Assembly: GCA_902491535.1 (NCBI GenBank)
Contig: CABUHS010000018.1
Location: forward strand, 1-50,042
Length of the DNA stretch: 50,042 bases
From: an uncultured Eubacteriales bacterium
Lineage (GTDB): Bacteria; Bacillota; Clostridia; Oscillospirales; CAG-272
Direction of reading: 5' to 3'
Shown here piece by piece: positions 25,921 through 35,116 of this stretch (its first letter is position 1; every line of letters starts with the position of its first letter). The translations under genes were made by a program, and so were the position numbers. Under the pieces are notes generated by a model, which saw only the letters and a program-made list of their open reading frames with translations, was not told where the DNA came from and made no database searches.

Positions 25921-26418
25921 TTAATTGATCTGATCCACAGACAAAACAATTGCAGAAAGAGTTATATCTCTGTTACGTATAGTAACTGTCTTTCCGGGCG
26001 CGATATAAGAGACTCCGTTAAGAAGATAACCGTCTTTTGATATCATTCCCTTCGTATCTACAGTACACCGAAGATCGTAAGTAAGCGCACTCTCATTTTT
26101 TATAATGACTCCGTCTTCCCTTGAACTATACAAAACTGCAGGAGAAACTTCTTTTCTGACAACCTCTCCCATACGTGCGGATTCCTGAACCCACGATATT
26201 TCATCACCGTCATTTACTGCATTGCACGCTTCCTCTCTGATAGACTGAACGAGAAGAGTGATTCTTGCACTGTCTTCAACAGAAGCCTTACCTATCTTAT
26301 CTGCGACATCATAACGGACAAGTACCGTTCCGACAACTGCAATAATAACAAGTATTATCAAAAGATCAATAACATTAAAGCGTATCCGTTTTCCGTGATT
26401 CTTTTCATTTGCCATCAT
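25921..26418 (-). CDS. DUF4330-type membrane-anchored protein
   Basis: This 165-residue protein has a short basic cytoplasmic start, one membrane segment at about 17-37 and an extracytoplasmic beta-rich domain. It resembles DUF4330 proteins, whose function is unknown. Its start overlaps the end of the preceding paralogue by 14 bases, so the two are translationally coupled. Together they may form a pair in the envelope. The genes upstream encode an O-antigen ligase-like protein and MurJ, suggesting a part in surface polymer export, but this is only context. Confidence 0.7.
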   Translation of the reverse strand: MMANEKNHGKRIRFNVIDLLIILVIIAVVGTVLVRYDVADKIGKASVEDSARITLLVQSIREEACNAVNDGDEISWVQESARMGEVVRKEVSPAVLYSSREDGVIIKNESALTYDLRCTVDTKGMISKDGYLLNGVSYIAPGKTVTIRNRDITLSAIVLSVDQIN

Positions 26419-26941
26419 TTACAGCCACTCCTTCAATAACATCTATCGATTTGCATGCGCCTTCATAACAAAGGTCGGGAACTCTGAACTGGATTACAGG
26501 ACCTATCTGAATCCCGTATCCGTTTATATCATATCCTACCTCTCCCCGAGCCGCCTCGGCTTCGACGGTAATTATCATGGTCAGATAGTCCGGATAATTT
26601 GTATAGACAAGTTCACCGGTAGGCAAATTTACGCCTGTAAATATCTCCGGAGAATACCTTATGTCAACAACCGTACCTATAGGCTTCTGCGTTGTGAGTT
26701 CAATAAATGAATCTCCGATTTCAACATTATCCTTCCATTCCTCACGAAGATGGGGAATTTCTATTTCATACTGTATCGTAACCGGATCGTTACTGCTTTT
26801 TTTCAAATCGGGAGACAGAATAATATATCCGAGAACCGCCGCTGCAAGCAATATAATCAAAATCAGGATAATATCTATAAAGTTAATACGGAATTTCTTT
26901 CTTCCGACGGCAGATGTCTTTGCACTTTTATTATTTTCCAT
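26405..26941 (-). CDS. DUF4330-type membrane-anchored protein (paralogue)
   Basis: The product has 178 residues: a basic N terminus, a membrane segment at about 20-42 (FIDIILILIILLAAAVLGYI) and an extracytoplasmic domain. The segment FRINFIDIILILIIL resembles FNVIDLLIILVII of the next gene, and both fit DUF4330. A GAAAGGAT site precedes the ATG. It lies 32 bases after the O-antigen ligase-like gene. Function is unknown. Confidence 0.7.
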   Translation of the reverse strand: MENNKSAKTSAVGRKKFRINFIDIILILIILLAAAVLGYIILSPDLKKSSNDPVTIQYEIEIPHLREEWKDNVEIGDSFIELTTQKPIGTVVDIRYSPEIFTGVNLPTGELVYTNYPDYLTMIITVEAEAARGEVGYDINGYGIQIGPVIQFRVPDLCYEGACKSIDVIEGVAVNDGK

Positions 26942-26973
26942 TTTAAATCCTTTCTCTTAGATAGCATCTGAAT

Positions 26974-28941
26974 TCACATAAGATCATCCGGATCAAGAGT
27001 ATCACTCTGTACAGTTCGTCCGACAGTGACCGTTATTCCGATCAAAAGCCAAAACATAAGGAACACACGGTAATCATACCATACATAATCTGCAATACCC
27101 TGAAGCAGAACACCGAATATTCCGCACATTCCGGCAGCTGACAAAAATCCGAATTTTTTTCCACTGTCGGAGGAATACAGGTAAAGATTATCTTTTCTTA
27201 CGAAAAAGCTGAATGTATTCCGGGCGAAGAGCAGCATAAGCACAGCAAGGGCAATTAAACCTATTATTCCGAGTTCAACTGTTATCTGAAAAAACAGGCT
27301 GTGCGAATGAAGCGCAAACTCTATTCCCTCATAAGAATACAACGGATAAACCGATGTAAATGCACCGGATCCGACTCCTATTCCGGAAAAAGCATATTTA
27401 TCAAGAACCTTAGCAACGCCGCGCCATATACTCACGCGATATGATGTTGAAGAATCGCTGAGATTTCCTATGCTGGCAAACCGCGCCACTATATTATCCG
27501 GAAGCACAAAAGGCATAAGCGGAAGTGCAGCCACTCCGCATATTCCGAGTATCATAAATTTCTTAGACCACATCAGCATAAACAGTATGGCGGCAATGAT
27601 AAATCCGAGCCACGCCCCTCTCGACCATGTAAAGATAAGGCATATGCCAAGCGTTACAAAAGTAAGCGGATAAAACGCTTTTTTTGCTTTTTTTGCCGAT
27701 GTTATCATCATAGCACCTGCGATCGGAAGCATCATTATAAGGTATTCCGCAAGAACATTCGGGTTTGAGAATGTAGAAACAACACGTCCGGATATATCGG
27801 AAAACATATTTGTATCCTGCCACATTGAATCGGCACTTCCGGTAACATACTGAACAATTCCGTAAAGCGCGACTGCAAACGAAGATAAAAGCATTGCATT
27901 GACACACCGCTCTACGCGTTCGGCAGTGTTTATCAGATTCACGACCAAAAAATAGCCGGACATGAAACAAAGAAAAACAGCTGCAGATTTGAGTGATGAC
28001 ACAACAGAAACCGATACGAGTCCCCCGAGCAACACGATAGCCATAAACACAAGAACTGCCACATCAAAAGACTCGAATTTCAAAGTGCGCTTTCCCCGTA
28101 TAAGCTTTATCACAAACGAAAATACAGTCCAGACCGTCAGTGTGACGAGAAGCATCGTAGGTACAAACGGCAAAAGAACTATCATGAGCAATGTGCCTGT
28201 TTCGGGAGAAAGGAGAACGATATACATCATGATTGCAGCAACAAGCGCCATAAGCAAAATATATGGTTCTATATAAAAAGAAACAGCCCCTAAAAAAATT
28301 CCGAATGCACACGCTGTATAACCTTTGTGTTTTTTTTCAGACACACCGACTGCGAAAGTATCGCGTCGGGCACCGAAAAAGCCGAACAACATAAGGTTTG
28401 CTCCGCGGCTCTCGCAAAGCACCTCTCCGAGAGTAACATCATTAAAAAGCATAAGCACGCCGGCAACGATAAGTCCTATACCGACCGCAAGTCTTGAAGT
28501 ATCAAACCGTCCGTCTGTACTCTGCCCTATCACAAAAGATGCAAGGCAAGAGCAAAGTCCGAAAGAGAGAAAGAATATTCCGTAATATTTAACCGTCTTG
28601 TAAATCAACGACGACATAAATCCCGATATCGAGCGAAGTATAGCGCTCTGCTCAAATCCACGCATAAAAAATTTTCTTGCAGCAGACTGATTAGGATGCT
28701 TTCTTCGTTTTCCGATAACCGAAAATCCGGACGGTCTTATACTGCGGCGCGGGTCACGACCTGTAAGAAAACGTCCGATAAGACTTTCAGCGGCTTTTTT
28801 ATATATAAAGTCGGTAAATCTCAAAAGTAAGCCGATAATCAAGCTTCCGGAAAACAGTGCAAGAATCCGTTCCGAAAAAGATTTCTTTTTTTTATTTTCA
28901 GCTATAATCTTAATCATCCTTTCTGCATTTAAAATCAACAT
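26974..28941 (-). CDS. O-antigen ligase/polymerase-like membrane protein
   Basis: This protein of about 650 residues has roughly ten to twelve membrane segments and the Wzy_C/O-antigen ligase feature LHSHSLFFQITVELG on an extracytoplasmic loop near residue 550. Such proteins polymerise or transfer lipid-linked glycans outside the membrane. The first 130 residues are a basic, partly cytoplasmic extension. The start is uncertain: the first ATG overlaps murJ by 32 bases without a ribosome site, and the next ATG (28917) directly abuts an AAAGG. Its place between murJ and two DUF4330 genes suggests work on a wall-linked polymer; the substrate is unknown. Confidence 0.8.
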   Translation of the reverse strand: MLILNAERMIKIIAENKKKKSFSERILALFSGSLIIGLLLRFTDFIYKKAAESLIGRFLTGRDPRRSIRPSGFSVIGKRRKHPNQSAARKFFMRGFEQSAILRSISGFMSSLIYKTVKYYGIFFLSFGLCSCLASFVIGQSTDGRFDTSRLAVGIGLIVAGVLMLFNDVTLGEVLCESRGANLMLFGFFGARRDTFAVGVSEKKHKGYTACAFGIFLGAVSFYIEPYILLMALVAAIMMYIVLLSPETGTLLMIVLLPFVPTMLLVTLTVWTVFSFVIKLIRGKRTLKFESFDVAVLVFMAIVLLGGLVSVSVVSSLKSAAVFLCFMSGYFLVVNLINTAERVERCVNAMLLSSFAVALYGIVQYVTGSADSMWQDTNMFSDISGRVVSTFSNPNVLAEYLIMMLPIAGAMMITSAKKAKKAFYPLTFVTLGICLIFTWSRGAWLGFIIAAILFMLMWSKKFMILGICGVAALPLMPFVLPDNIVARFASIGNLSDSSTSYRVSIWRGVAKVLDKYAFSGIGVGSGAFTSVYPLYSYEGIEFALHSHSLFFQITVELGIIGLIALAVLMLLFARNTFSFFVRKDNLYLYSSDSGKKFGFLSAAGMCGIFGVLLQGIADYVWYDYRVFLMFWLLIGITVTVGRTVQSDTLDPDDLM

Positions 28942-30499
28942 GAAATAATTTTAACGTTGCAAGATAAACAAGTATTGCAGGAATAAATGTAACTATTGCA
29001 GAAAAAATATTCGACATAAATATTTTTTCTGCAGGAATATAATTTTCAATAAAATATCCTGCGATAAAATGCGATAACGCAGCAGCTACTCCGCAGCATG
29101 CCGTGCATGCAAGTATTTTCATAATCTGCAAAGCAAAATATTTAACAAACACACCGCGTATTCTTCGGAATGCACCGATAATTATAATCATACCCGCAAC
29201 GAAGAAGCCGATAACCGTTGAAACAATTATCGTATTCACGCCAAGAGATTCTGAAACTCCGGAAAATACAAGAGCGGCTGACATGACAACATCTACGGCA
29301 ACGCCGCATATTGCTGCTTTCATCGGTATATTTCCGAGATTTTTTGAATAAAACACCCTGCTTCCGAGTTCGATAACGGCAAATGCCGGCATCGCAACCG
29401 ATATAAGTCTAAACGCAGCCGATACAAGCGCTACCGATTCGGCACCAAACTCGCCCCTCTGATATAGCACCGATACGATCTCCGACGAAAGAAACATTAT
29501 AATTATCATAAACGGAAGTACCAGTGCAAACACAGATAAAACACCTGTTCTTACCGCTCCGTTGAACTCTTCTTCATCTCCTGCGGCTGCAAGTCTGGAC
29601 AACTGAGGAAGCGCATAATTACAGATAGAATATACGAGAATTCCGGATATCATTGTAAATGCAGTATTTGCATATTCGTAAAGCACGGAACCGTTCGATC
29701 CGACAAACGACGTAAAATACATGGCTGACATATGTGTTGCCGGAATAAGCCACGAGCCAATCATGATCGACGGAGCAAGCTTTATCGCCCTTATCATCTG
29801 AGGAGATCTTACTCGCAAAACCGGTTTAAATCTGAATCCGTTCATTATAAGCGGAATAACAAGTGTCATAAGCTGTAAAAACCATCCGATAAGATACGCC
29901 ACTGCCAGTCCGTAGATTCCGAATTTACTGTCAAAAAAGAGAAAATAAATTATCACAACAGCGTTTGACAGTGCGCTTATTACCGCCGGAACAAGATACT
30001 TTCCCCTGGACTGCATAAGACCGGTAAGCGTATATGCAGTACCCGTAAATATTATCATCGGGAACATGATACGCATAAGGTTTGCCGCCTTTTGCTTTTC
30101 CTCTGCACTGTCAAATCCGAGCAGCATTGAAATCGGTCCCGACAGAATAATACCTATCAAAGCAAGCACGCCTGTACATATCAGTATCAAATTAAAAAAC
30201 GATGAAGCAAAATCGTCTGCTTCCTCCGATATACCCCCGTCTTTTTTGCGGGCAAAGCTATTATAAGCAGGAATAAAACATCCGGATATAGCAGTAGCAA
30301 ACAGCATGTCAAAAAATTGCAGTGGTATCTGCGATGCTACAGAAAAGACATTAGCATCAACGGTAACCCCGTAGCAACTCGCCATCATCATTTGTCTTAC
30401 CAAACCGAGCCCTTTTGCAAGAATCGTTGCAAGCATCATTATAGCAACAGTTTTTGACGCGCCAAGGCCTCTCTTTTGGTTTATATCTTTATTATTCAT
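28910..30499 (-). CDS. murJ: MurJ-type lipid II flippase
   Basis: This 529-residue MATE-like transporter of the MviN/MurJ family has about fourteen membrane segments. The N-terminal ILAKGLGLVRQMMMASCYG and later DMLFATAISGCFIPAYN are typical. MurJ turns lipid II to the outer face for polymerisation by FtsW/RodA and PBPs. It is 39 bases downstream of trmD and overlaps the O-antigen ligase-like gene. Clostridia often have several MurJ-like proteins, so a role in flipping another lipid-linked glycan is possible. Confidence 0.9.
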   Translation of the reverse strand: MNNKDINQKRGLGASKTVAIMMLATILAKGLGLVRQMMMASCYGVTVDANVFSVASQIPLQFFDMLFATAISGCFIPAYNSFARKKDGGISEEADDFASSFFNLILICTGVLALIGIILSGPISMLLGFDSAEEKQKAANLMRIMFPMIIFTGTAYTLTGLMQSRGKYLVPAVISALSNAVVIIYFLFFDSKFGIYGLAVAYLIGWFLQLMTLVIPLIMNGFRFKPVLRVRSPQMIRAIKLAPSIMIGSWLIPATHMSAMYFTSFVGSNGSVLYEYANTAFTMISGILVYSICNYALPQLSRLAAAGDEEEFNGAVRTGVLSVFALVLPFMIIIMFLSSEIVSVLYQRGEFGAESVALVSAAFRLISVAMPAFAVIELGSRVFYSKNLGNIPMKAAICGVAVDVVMSAALVFSGVSESLGVNTIIVSTVIGFFVAGMIIIIGAFRRIRGVFVKYFALQIMKILACTACCGVAAALSHFIAGYFIENYIPAEKIFMSNIFSAIVTFIPAILVYLATLKLFHVDFKCRKDD

Positions 30500-30538
30500 G
30501 AAACAGTAAATACCTCAAAATCTTTCACAAGAAACACA

Positions 30539-31219
30539 TCAGTATATCATGTCCGGCCTGTTTTTTACCGTGAGCGCCAACGCTGCATCATGCCGCCACT
30601 TTTCAATCTCCGCGTGATTTCCCCCGAGAAGAACCTTCGGAACACTTACGCCGTTATAAACCTCCGGACGGGTATACTGCGGATATTCGAGCATTCCGCA
30701 AGCAACGCTCTCATTTTCATAACATTCCGACGATGACAAAACTCCCGGACAGAGCCTCGATACACAGTCAACAAGTATACATGCCGGAATCTCACCGCCT
30801 GTAAGCACATAATCTCCGACAGATATCTCCTCATCCGCGACCATGTCGATAGCCCGTCTGTCTATACCCTCGTAATGTCCGCATATTATTATAAGTCTGT
30901 CGTATCCGGCAAGCTCAAAAGCCTTTTTTTGTGTAAGCACCTTTCCTTTAGGGGACATATAAACTGTGCGCGTTTTCACATCGTGACACATATTTTTTAC
31001 ATCTCTGTGGCAATCGCACACAGGCTCGGGACGTATCAGCATACCTTTTCCTCCGCCGTACGGAGTATCGTCAACACGCCGGTGCTTGTCCCTGCTCCAG
31101 TCGCGAAGCTGATGCGTCATGACCTCGATCGATCCTCCGCTCTGGGCGCGGCCTATAATACTCTCGTTCAAAACATTGTGTACCATGTCCGGAAAAAGAG
31201 TGATAATATCAAATCTCAT
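30539..31219 (-). CDS. trmD: TrmD, tRNA m1G37 methyltransferase
   Basis: This 226-residue knotted (SPOUT) enzyme methylates N1 of G37 in tRNA and protects the reading frame. It starts MRFDIITLFPDM, has TPYGGGKGM near 52-60 and the knot residues CGHYEGIDRRAID and VGDYVLTGGE. The start overlaps the rimM end by 11 bases. Unlike many Firmicutes, rpsP and rplS do not flank the pair. Confidence 0.96.
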   Translation of the reverse strand: MRFDIITLFPDMVHNVLNESIIGRAQSGGSIEVMTHQLRDWSRDKHRRVDDTPYGGGKGMLIRPEPVCDCHRDVKNMCHDVKTRTVYMSPKGKVLTQKKAFELAGYDRLIIICGHYEGIDRRAIDMVADEEISVGDYVLTGGEIPACILVDCVSRLCPGVLSSSECYENESVACGMLEYPQYTRPEVYNGVSVPKVLLGGNHAEIEKWRHDAALALTVKNRPDMIY

Positions 31220-31766
31220 CTATAAGTCCCTCTATCGGACGGATATATACTCCGCTTTCCGTATCAACGCGGTCTATAAACTGTTCAACAGCAGGAATAT
31301 AACATATCCTCGTCCGTCCGTCAGCGTCCGGAGCCATACCGTCAAGCGCTATCTCATACAGATCCTGCGCTCTTCCCACAGTATAATCGCGCACATGACC
31401 GTATGTACATCCGCTATCCGCATCTATCACAGGAAGTCCGATAATATCGCATATAAATATGTCATTTTCTCCGCGCGGTATATCATTTCTTTCGGCATAT
31501 ATAACAGCATTTTTATATCTGAGAGCATCATCCATCGTATCTATACCCGAAAGAGACATGACCGCATATCCCTTATGAACAAATGCACTTCTCACATCTG
31601 CGGGAATATATTCCCCGCTCTTCTTTTTAAAATACACTTTTTTCAGAAAGGCAAGTACTTGCGGAGAATCACACCATGACTCGACCTTTACATTTCCGCG
31701 CACTCCGTGCGTATTTACGATCTTACCAGCCTCAAGATATTCTGAATTTTTAAGGTTATCGGTCAT
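31209..31766 (-). CDS. rimM: RimM, 16S rRNA processing protein
   Basis: This 185-residue RimM binds S19 in the 30S head during maturation. The N-terminal beta-barrel begins EAGKIVNTHGVRGNVKVESW, and the C-terminal PRC-barrel starts near residue 95 (ICDIIGLPVID). The start was chosen at ATG 31766 because GGGAGG lies seven bases before it. It is the first gene of a leftward operon with trmD, murJ, the O-antigen ligase-like gene and two DUF4330 genes. Confidence 0.94.
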   Translation of the reverse strand: MTDNLKNSEYLEAGKIVNTHGVRGNVKVESWCDSPQVLAFLKKVYFKKKSGEYIPADVRSAFVHKGYAVMSLSGIDTMDDALRYKNAVIYAERNDIPRGENDIFICDIIGLPVIDADSGCTYGHVRDYTVGRAQDLYEIALDGMAPDADGRTRICYIPAVEQFIDRVDTESGVYIRPIEGLIDEI

Positions 31767-31823
31767 TGAACAACCTCCCGCCACATATATAAGCATCATT
31801 AAAATAAATTATCAAGCTTTACC

Positions 31824-31852
31824 ATTATATACTATATCTTATAAAATTGCAA
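31824..31852 (-). promoter_or_regulatory. Promoter of the rimM operon
   Basis: TTGCAA (31847-31852), 17 bases, TATAAT (31824-31829) on the minus strand, about 58 bases from the rimM start. Confidence 0.75.
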
Positions 31853-31929
31853 GATTTTTTTATATTTCTCAGGTATTCAGATACTTATTAACAGTTAATA
31901 TACATAATTGTAAAAAAACAAAAAAGCTA

Positions 31930-31958
31930 TTTACAAAAATCCATTAAAGGTTTATAAT
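31930..31958 (+). promoter_or_regulatory. Promoter of the moxR operon
   Basis: TTTACA (31930-31935), 17 bases, TATAAT (31953-31958), about 55 bases before the MoxR start. It is divergent from the rimM promoter. Confidence 0.78.
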
Positions 31959-32013
31959 TGTATATAATTTATATTCGTATATATTAAATAAAACTAAGAA
32001 GGCAGGTTGCATT

Positions 32014-32991
32014 ATGAACACACAGGAAACCGGAATATTCGATATATACAGTAAAATAAAGACAAATATAAGCAAGGTGATCGTAGGAAAAAGCGATGTT
32101 ATCGACCTGATGATAATATCTCTTTTCTGCAAAGGCCACATGCTCCTCGAAGATGTCCCCGGAACCGGAAAGACAATGCTCATTAAAGCGCTTGCCGCAA
32201 CCGTAGACTGCTCATCAAAAAGAATTCAGTTTACTCCAGATCTGCTCCCGTCCGATATCACCGGAATCAATTACTTCAATATAAAAAAATCAGAATTTGA
32301 ATTTGTACCCGGACCTGTATTTTCAAACATCCTTCTCGCTGACGAGATCAACCGTGCAACACCTAAAACACAGTCGGGACTTCTTGAATGCATGGAGGAA
32401 CATCAGACCTCTATAGACGGAAAAACATATGTTCTTGAAGAACCGTTTATGGTAGTTGCAACTCAGAATCCTGTAGAAAACGCAGGCGTTTATCCTCTGC
32501 CTGAGGCTCAGCTCGACCGATTCCTTATAAAAACATCTATGAAATATCCCTCTCACGATGAGAGCATCGGTATAATACAACGTTTCGGCTCAGAAAACCC
32601 GCTAAGCACACTTACTCCCGCCGTTTCAAAAGAAGATGTTCTAAAGGCGCAAAGCGAACTTATAAACATATTTATACACCGGGACCTTATCGATTACGCT
32701 GTATCAATATGCGAAAAGACACGCAATACCGAAAACGTACTGCTGGGCGTAAGTCCGCGCGGCTCGCTCAGTCTTATCCGCGCTGCAAAAGGTTTTGCGG
32801 CTATCGACGGACGCAATTTTGTAAAGCCCGACGATATCAAAAAAGCTGCCGTACCGGTTCTTGCTCACAGACTTATGCTCTCAAGCTCTGCCCGTATAAA
32901 AAAGGATGCCGCTTCGAATATAATAGAAAATATTCTTGACGGAATATCGGTACCTACCGAGAAAGCGCTCGGCGGTTGGTCGGGAAAATGA
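32014..32991 (+). CDS. MoxR-family AAA+ ATPase
   Basis: This 325-residue AAA+ ATPase has Walker A GTGKT (50-54), Walker B LLADE (107-111) and sensor 1 ATQNPVE, all typical of the MoxR family. MoxR ATPases usually act as chaperones with a DUF58 protein, which is encoded next with an ATGA overlap. Such operons are linked to envelope stress or to assembly of surface complexes. The exact client here is unknown. AGAAGGCAGG precedes the ATG. Confidence 0.93.
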   Translation: MNTQETGIFDIYSKIKTNISKVIVGKSDVIDLMIISLFCKGHMLLEDVPGTGKTMLIKALAATVDCSSKRIQFTPDLLPSDITGINYFNIKKSEFEFVPGPVFSNILLADEINRATPKTQSGLLECMEEHQTSIDGKTYVLEEPFMVVATQNPVENAGVYPLPEAQLDRFLIKTSMKYPSHDESIGIIQRFGSENPLSTLTPAVSKEDVLKAQSELINIFIHRDLIDYAVSICEKTRNTENVLLGVSPRGSLSLIRAAKGFAAIDGRNFVKPDDIKKAAVPVLAHRLMLSSSARIKKDAASNIIENILDGISVPTEKALGGWSGK

Positions 32992-34319
32992 ATATTCTAT
33001 TATTCATTTCGCGTAACATCGATTATATTGTTACCGCTGCTCTTATATTAGCTGCAATAGGACTTCTTGTTTTTATATATCTTAAACTCCGTGAAAAGAT
33101 GATCTCAAAGCTTGTATATTCTCGAAGTTTTTCTGAGATCGGTGCATATGAGGGCGAACATCTTATCTTTACCGAAACGATCTATAACCCTACCTTAATC
33201 CCGATATTTTCGGTAAACATAGAAGGATACATATATAATGGTATCCGGATGAAAGAAACAGTTTACGACTCCAAAAAGTCAATGCAGTATTTTGTCAGCC
33301 GTTTTAATATAATGCCGTTTCAGCAGATAAAACGCTCGCATGACATTATCTGCGACAGCCGCGGATATTACCGGCTCGAAACGGTCTATATATACTATAA
33401 TAAAAAGAAGCGTTACATAGATGCGCCTGCAGAACTTTACATATATCCGGGACTGATATCGCTTAGCGAGCGTGCAGAACCTATAAACATTTATCAGGGT
33501 GACGCCGTAACGCAAAGAACGCTCATCAAAGATCCGTTCTCGTTCAGCGGTATACGGCAGTATACATACGGAGATCCATTCAACAGCATAAACTTTAAAG
33601 CGACTGCACGTTCAGGCGGGGCAGATATCTCTTCACTTAGAGTAAACAGCCGTGAATCATGCTCTAACCGTATTTTCATGGTATATCTCAACTTTCAGAC
33701 CGGAGGAGGAGAAACTGTTCCGACTGCAGCATACAACAAAATGATGGAACTCGGACTTTCTTTTGCCGCCGATATTATACGCGAAGCTGCCTACAGCGGA
33801 CACAGGGCAGGTTTTGCCTCAAACCCCGTTACCATAGACGGAGATATATCTTTAAGATTTCCTATCGAAAGCGGAGATTCACACCTGATAGAAATTCTCA
33901 AACAAATGGCTAAAGTAAGAAACCGTGCCGGCATCTCGTTCAGCAGCCTCCTTGAACATGATATAAAACAAGGAATATCCGAATCGGAAATATATATAAT
34001 AACCCCGTATACCGATGATGATATCGAAGATCTTGCATACAGACTCAGGGCGCTCGGAAACTCAGTCTGCACCGTGATCCTTACCGATGAGGAAAAGGAA
34101 CGGCGTGCTGAGGACGAGATAAAAAGAAACAAATTAATGGCACAGGCAATGTACCTTGAACAGGAAAAACTGAAAGCACGGGAACTTGCCGCCACAGAAC
34201 GCAGACTCAGAAAACAGGGCTATAAAAAATCAGCCGCACATGCCGAAGCAAAGCATAAATTAGAAAGCATGTACGGTGATTCCGGTACAGAACCGGAAGA
34301 TAAAACTCAAGAAAGCTGA
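32988..34319 (+). CDS. DUF58 protein with charged coiled-coil tail
   Basis: This 443-residue partner of MoxR starts at ATG 32988, which overlaps the moxR stop. One or two N-terminal membrane segments (about 8-32) are followed by a soluble part. The DUF58 signature appears as YGDPFNSINFKATARSG near 205-221. A VWA-like region follows. The last 75 residues are an unusual Glu/Lys/Arg-rich helix (EEKERRAEDEIKRNK onward) that probably forms a coiled coil, longer than in most DUF58 proteins. Function as a MoxR adaptor is inferred from gene order. Confidence 0.87.
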   Translation: MNILLFISRNIDYIVTAALILAAIGLLVFIYLKLREKMISKLVYSRSFSEIGAYEGEHLIFTETIYNPTLIPIFSVNIEGYIYNGIRMKETVYDSKKSMQYFVSRFNIMPFQQIKRSHDIICDSRGYYRLETVYIYYNKKKRYIDAPAELYIYPGLISLSERAEPINIYQGDAVTQRTLIKDPFSFSGIRQYTYGDPFNSINFKATARSGGADISSLRVNSRESCSNRIFMVYLNFQTGGGETVPTAAYNKMMELGLSFAADIIREAAYSGHRAGFASNPVTIDGDISLRFPIESGDSHLIEILKQMAKVRNRAGISFSSLLEHDIKQGISESEIYIITPYTDDDIEDLAYRLRALGNSVCTVILTDEEKERRAEDEIKRNKLMAQAMYLEQEKLKARELAATERRLRKQGYKKSAAHAEAKHKLESMYGDSGTEPEDKTQES

Positions 34320-34328
34320 GTTTATGAT

Positions 34329-35018
34329 ATGAAAGATTCATTTTTTGACAAACTAAAAAAAACAGAACCGAAATATCTTATACAGGCAGCTGTATATGCC
34401 GTTCTGTGTATAGTATTTTACTATGCTCAATATTTCGTGACGATAAGCGAAAATTACCACGAGATACGTTATTTTAAACAACTTTTTATAATTTTATTTA
34501 CCGTCTCCTTGCTCTTATTTTTTATAACACTGAAAAAAATACTTCCCGATCACATTATTTCAACTACATTAAAGAAAATTCTGAAAATACTTAAGGCTCA
34601 GGAAATATTTCAGACAGTTACGGGAAAATTAAGACAGATATTCGGACTGCCGGATCGGCGTACGCTTCGCGGAGGGCAGGATCGGAAAAATTTCATTTTT
34701 TCAAGTCCGTTTAAAAAAAGAATACCACAAAAACCAGCGTCTCACGAACTTCAGCGTTGGAAAGAGCTTTCCTCAAACGCCGAGCGCATACGCTACATAT
34801 ACATAAAATACATGCAAAAAACGGTAAAATCCGGATTTTATTTTGACGGTTCAAAAACGCCTGATGAAATAGCATACTCAATTAAAGTACCTGAAGAGCA
34901 GACCGCATTATTTACACTTTATAACGGTGCAAGATATTCCGGCGGATCATATGTCATAGAAAATTCAGATGTTGAAAACTCAATAAAACTTGTAAGCAAA
35001 AACGGAAAAATAAGCTGA
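34329..35018 (+). CDS. Two-helix membrane protein of the MoxR-DUF58 operon
   Basis: This 229-residue protein is not recognised with certainty. It has two membrane segments (about 15-33 and 45-63) and a basic cytoplasmic part. A C-terminal segment (RYIYIKYMQKTVKSG, then TPDEIA) resembles the DUF4129 tail that often ends the transglutaminase-like or DUF4129 member of MoxR operons. It follows DUF58 by nine bases, so it is probably the third member of the same complex, in a reduced form lacking the large outer domain. Confidence 0.6.
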   Translation: MKDSFFDKLKKTEPKYLIQAAVYAVLCIVFYYAQYFVTISENYHEIRYFKQLFIILFTVSLLLFFITLKKILPDHIISTTLKKILKILKAQEIFQTVTGKLRQIFGLPDRRTLRGGQDRKNFIFSSPFKKRIPQKPASHELQRWKELSSNAERIRYIYIKYMQKTVKSGFYFDGSKTPDEIAYSIKVPEEQTALFTLYNGARYSGGSYVIENSDVENSIKLVSKNGKIS

Positions 35019-35116
35019 CGGAAAATATCCGGATCAAAATAATACATTATTTGATTATTCAAGGAGCAAAATCCCAAGTTACAGCGCCGATCGGCAGAAC
35101 GGAAAACAAATTGATC

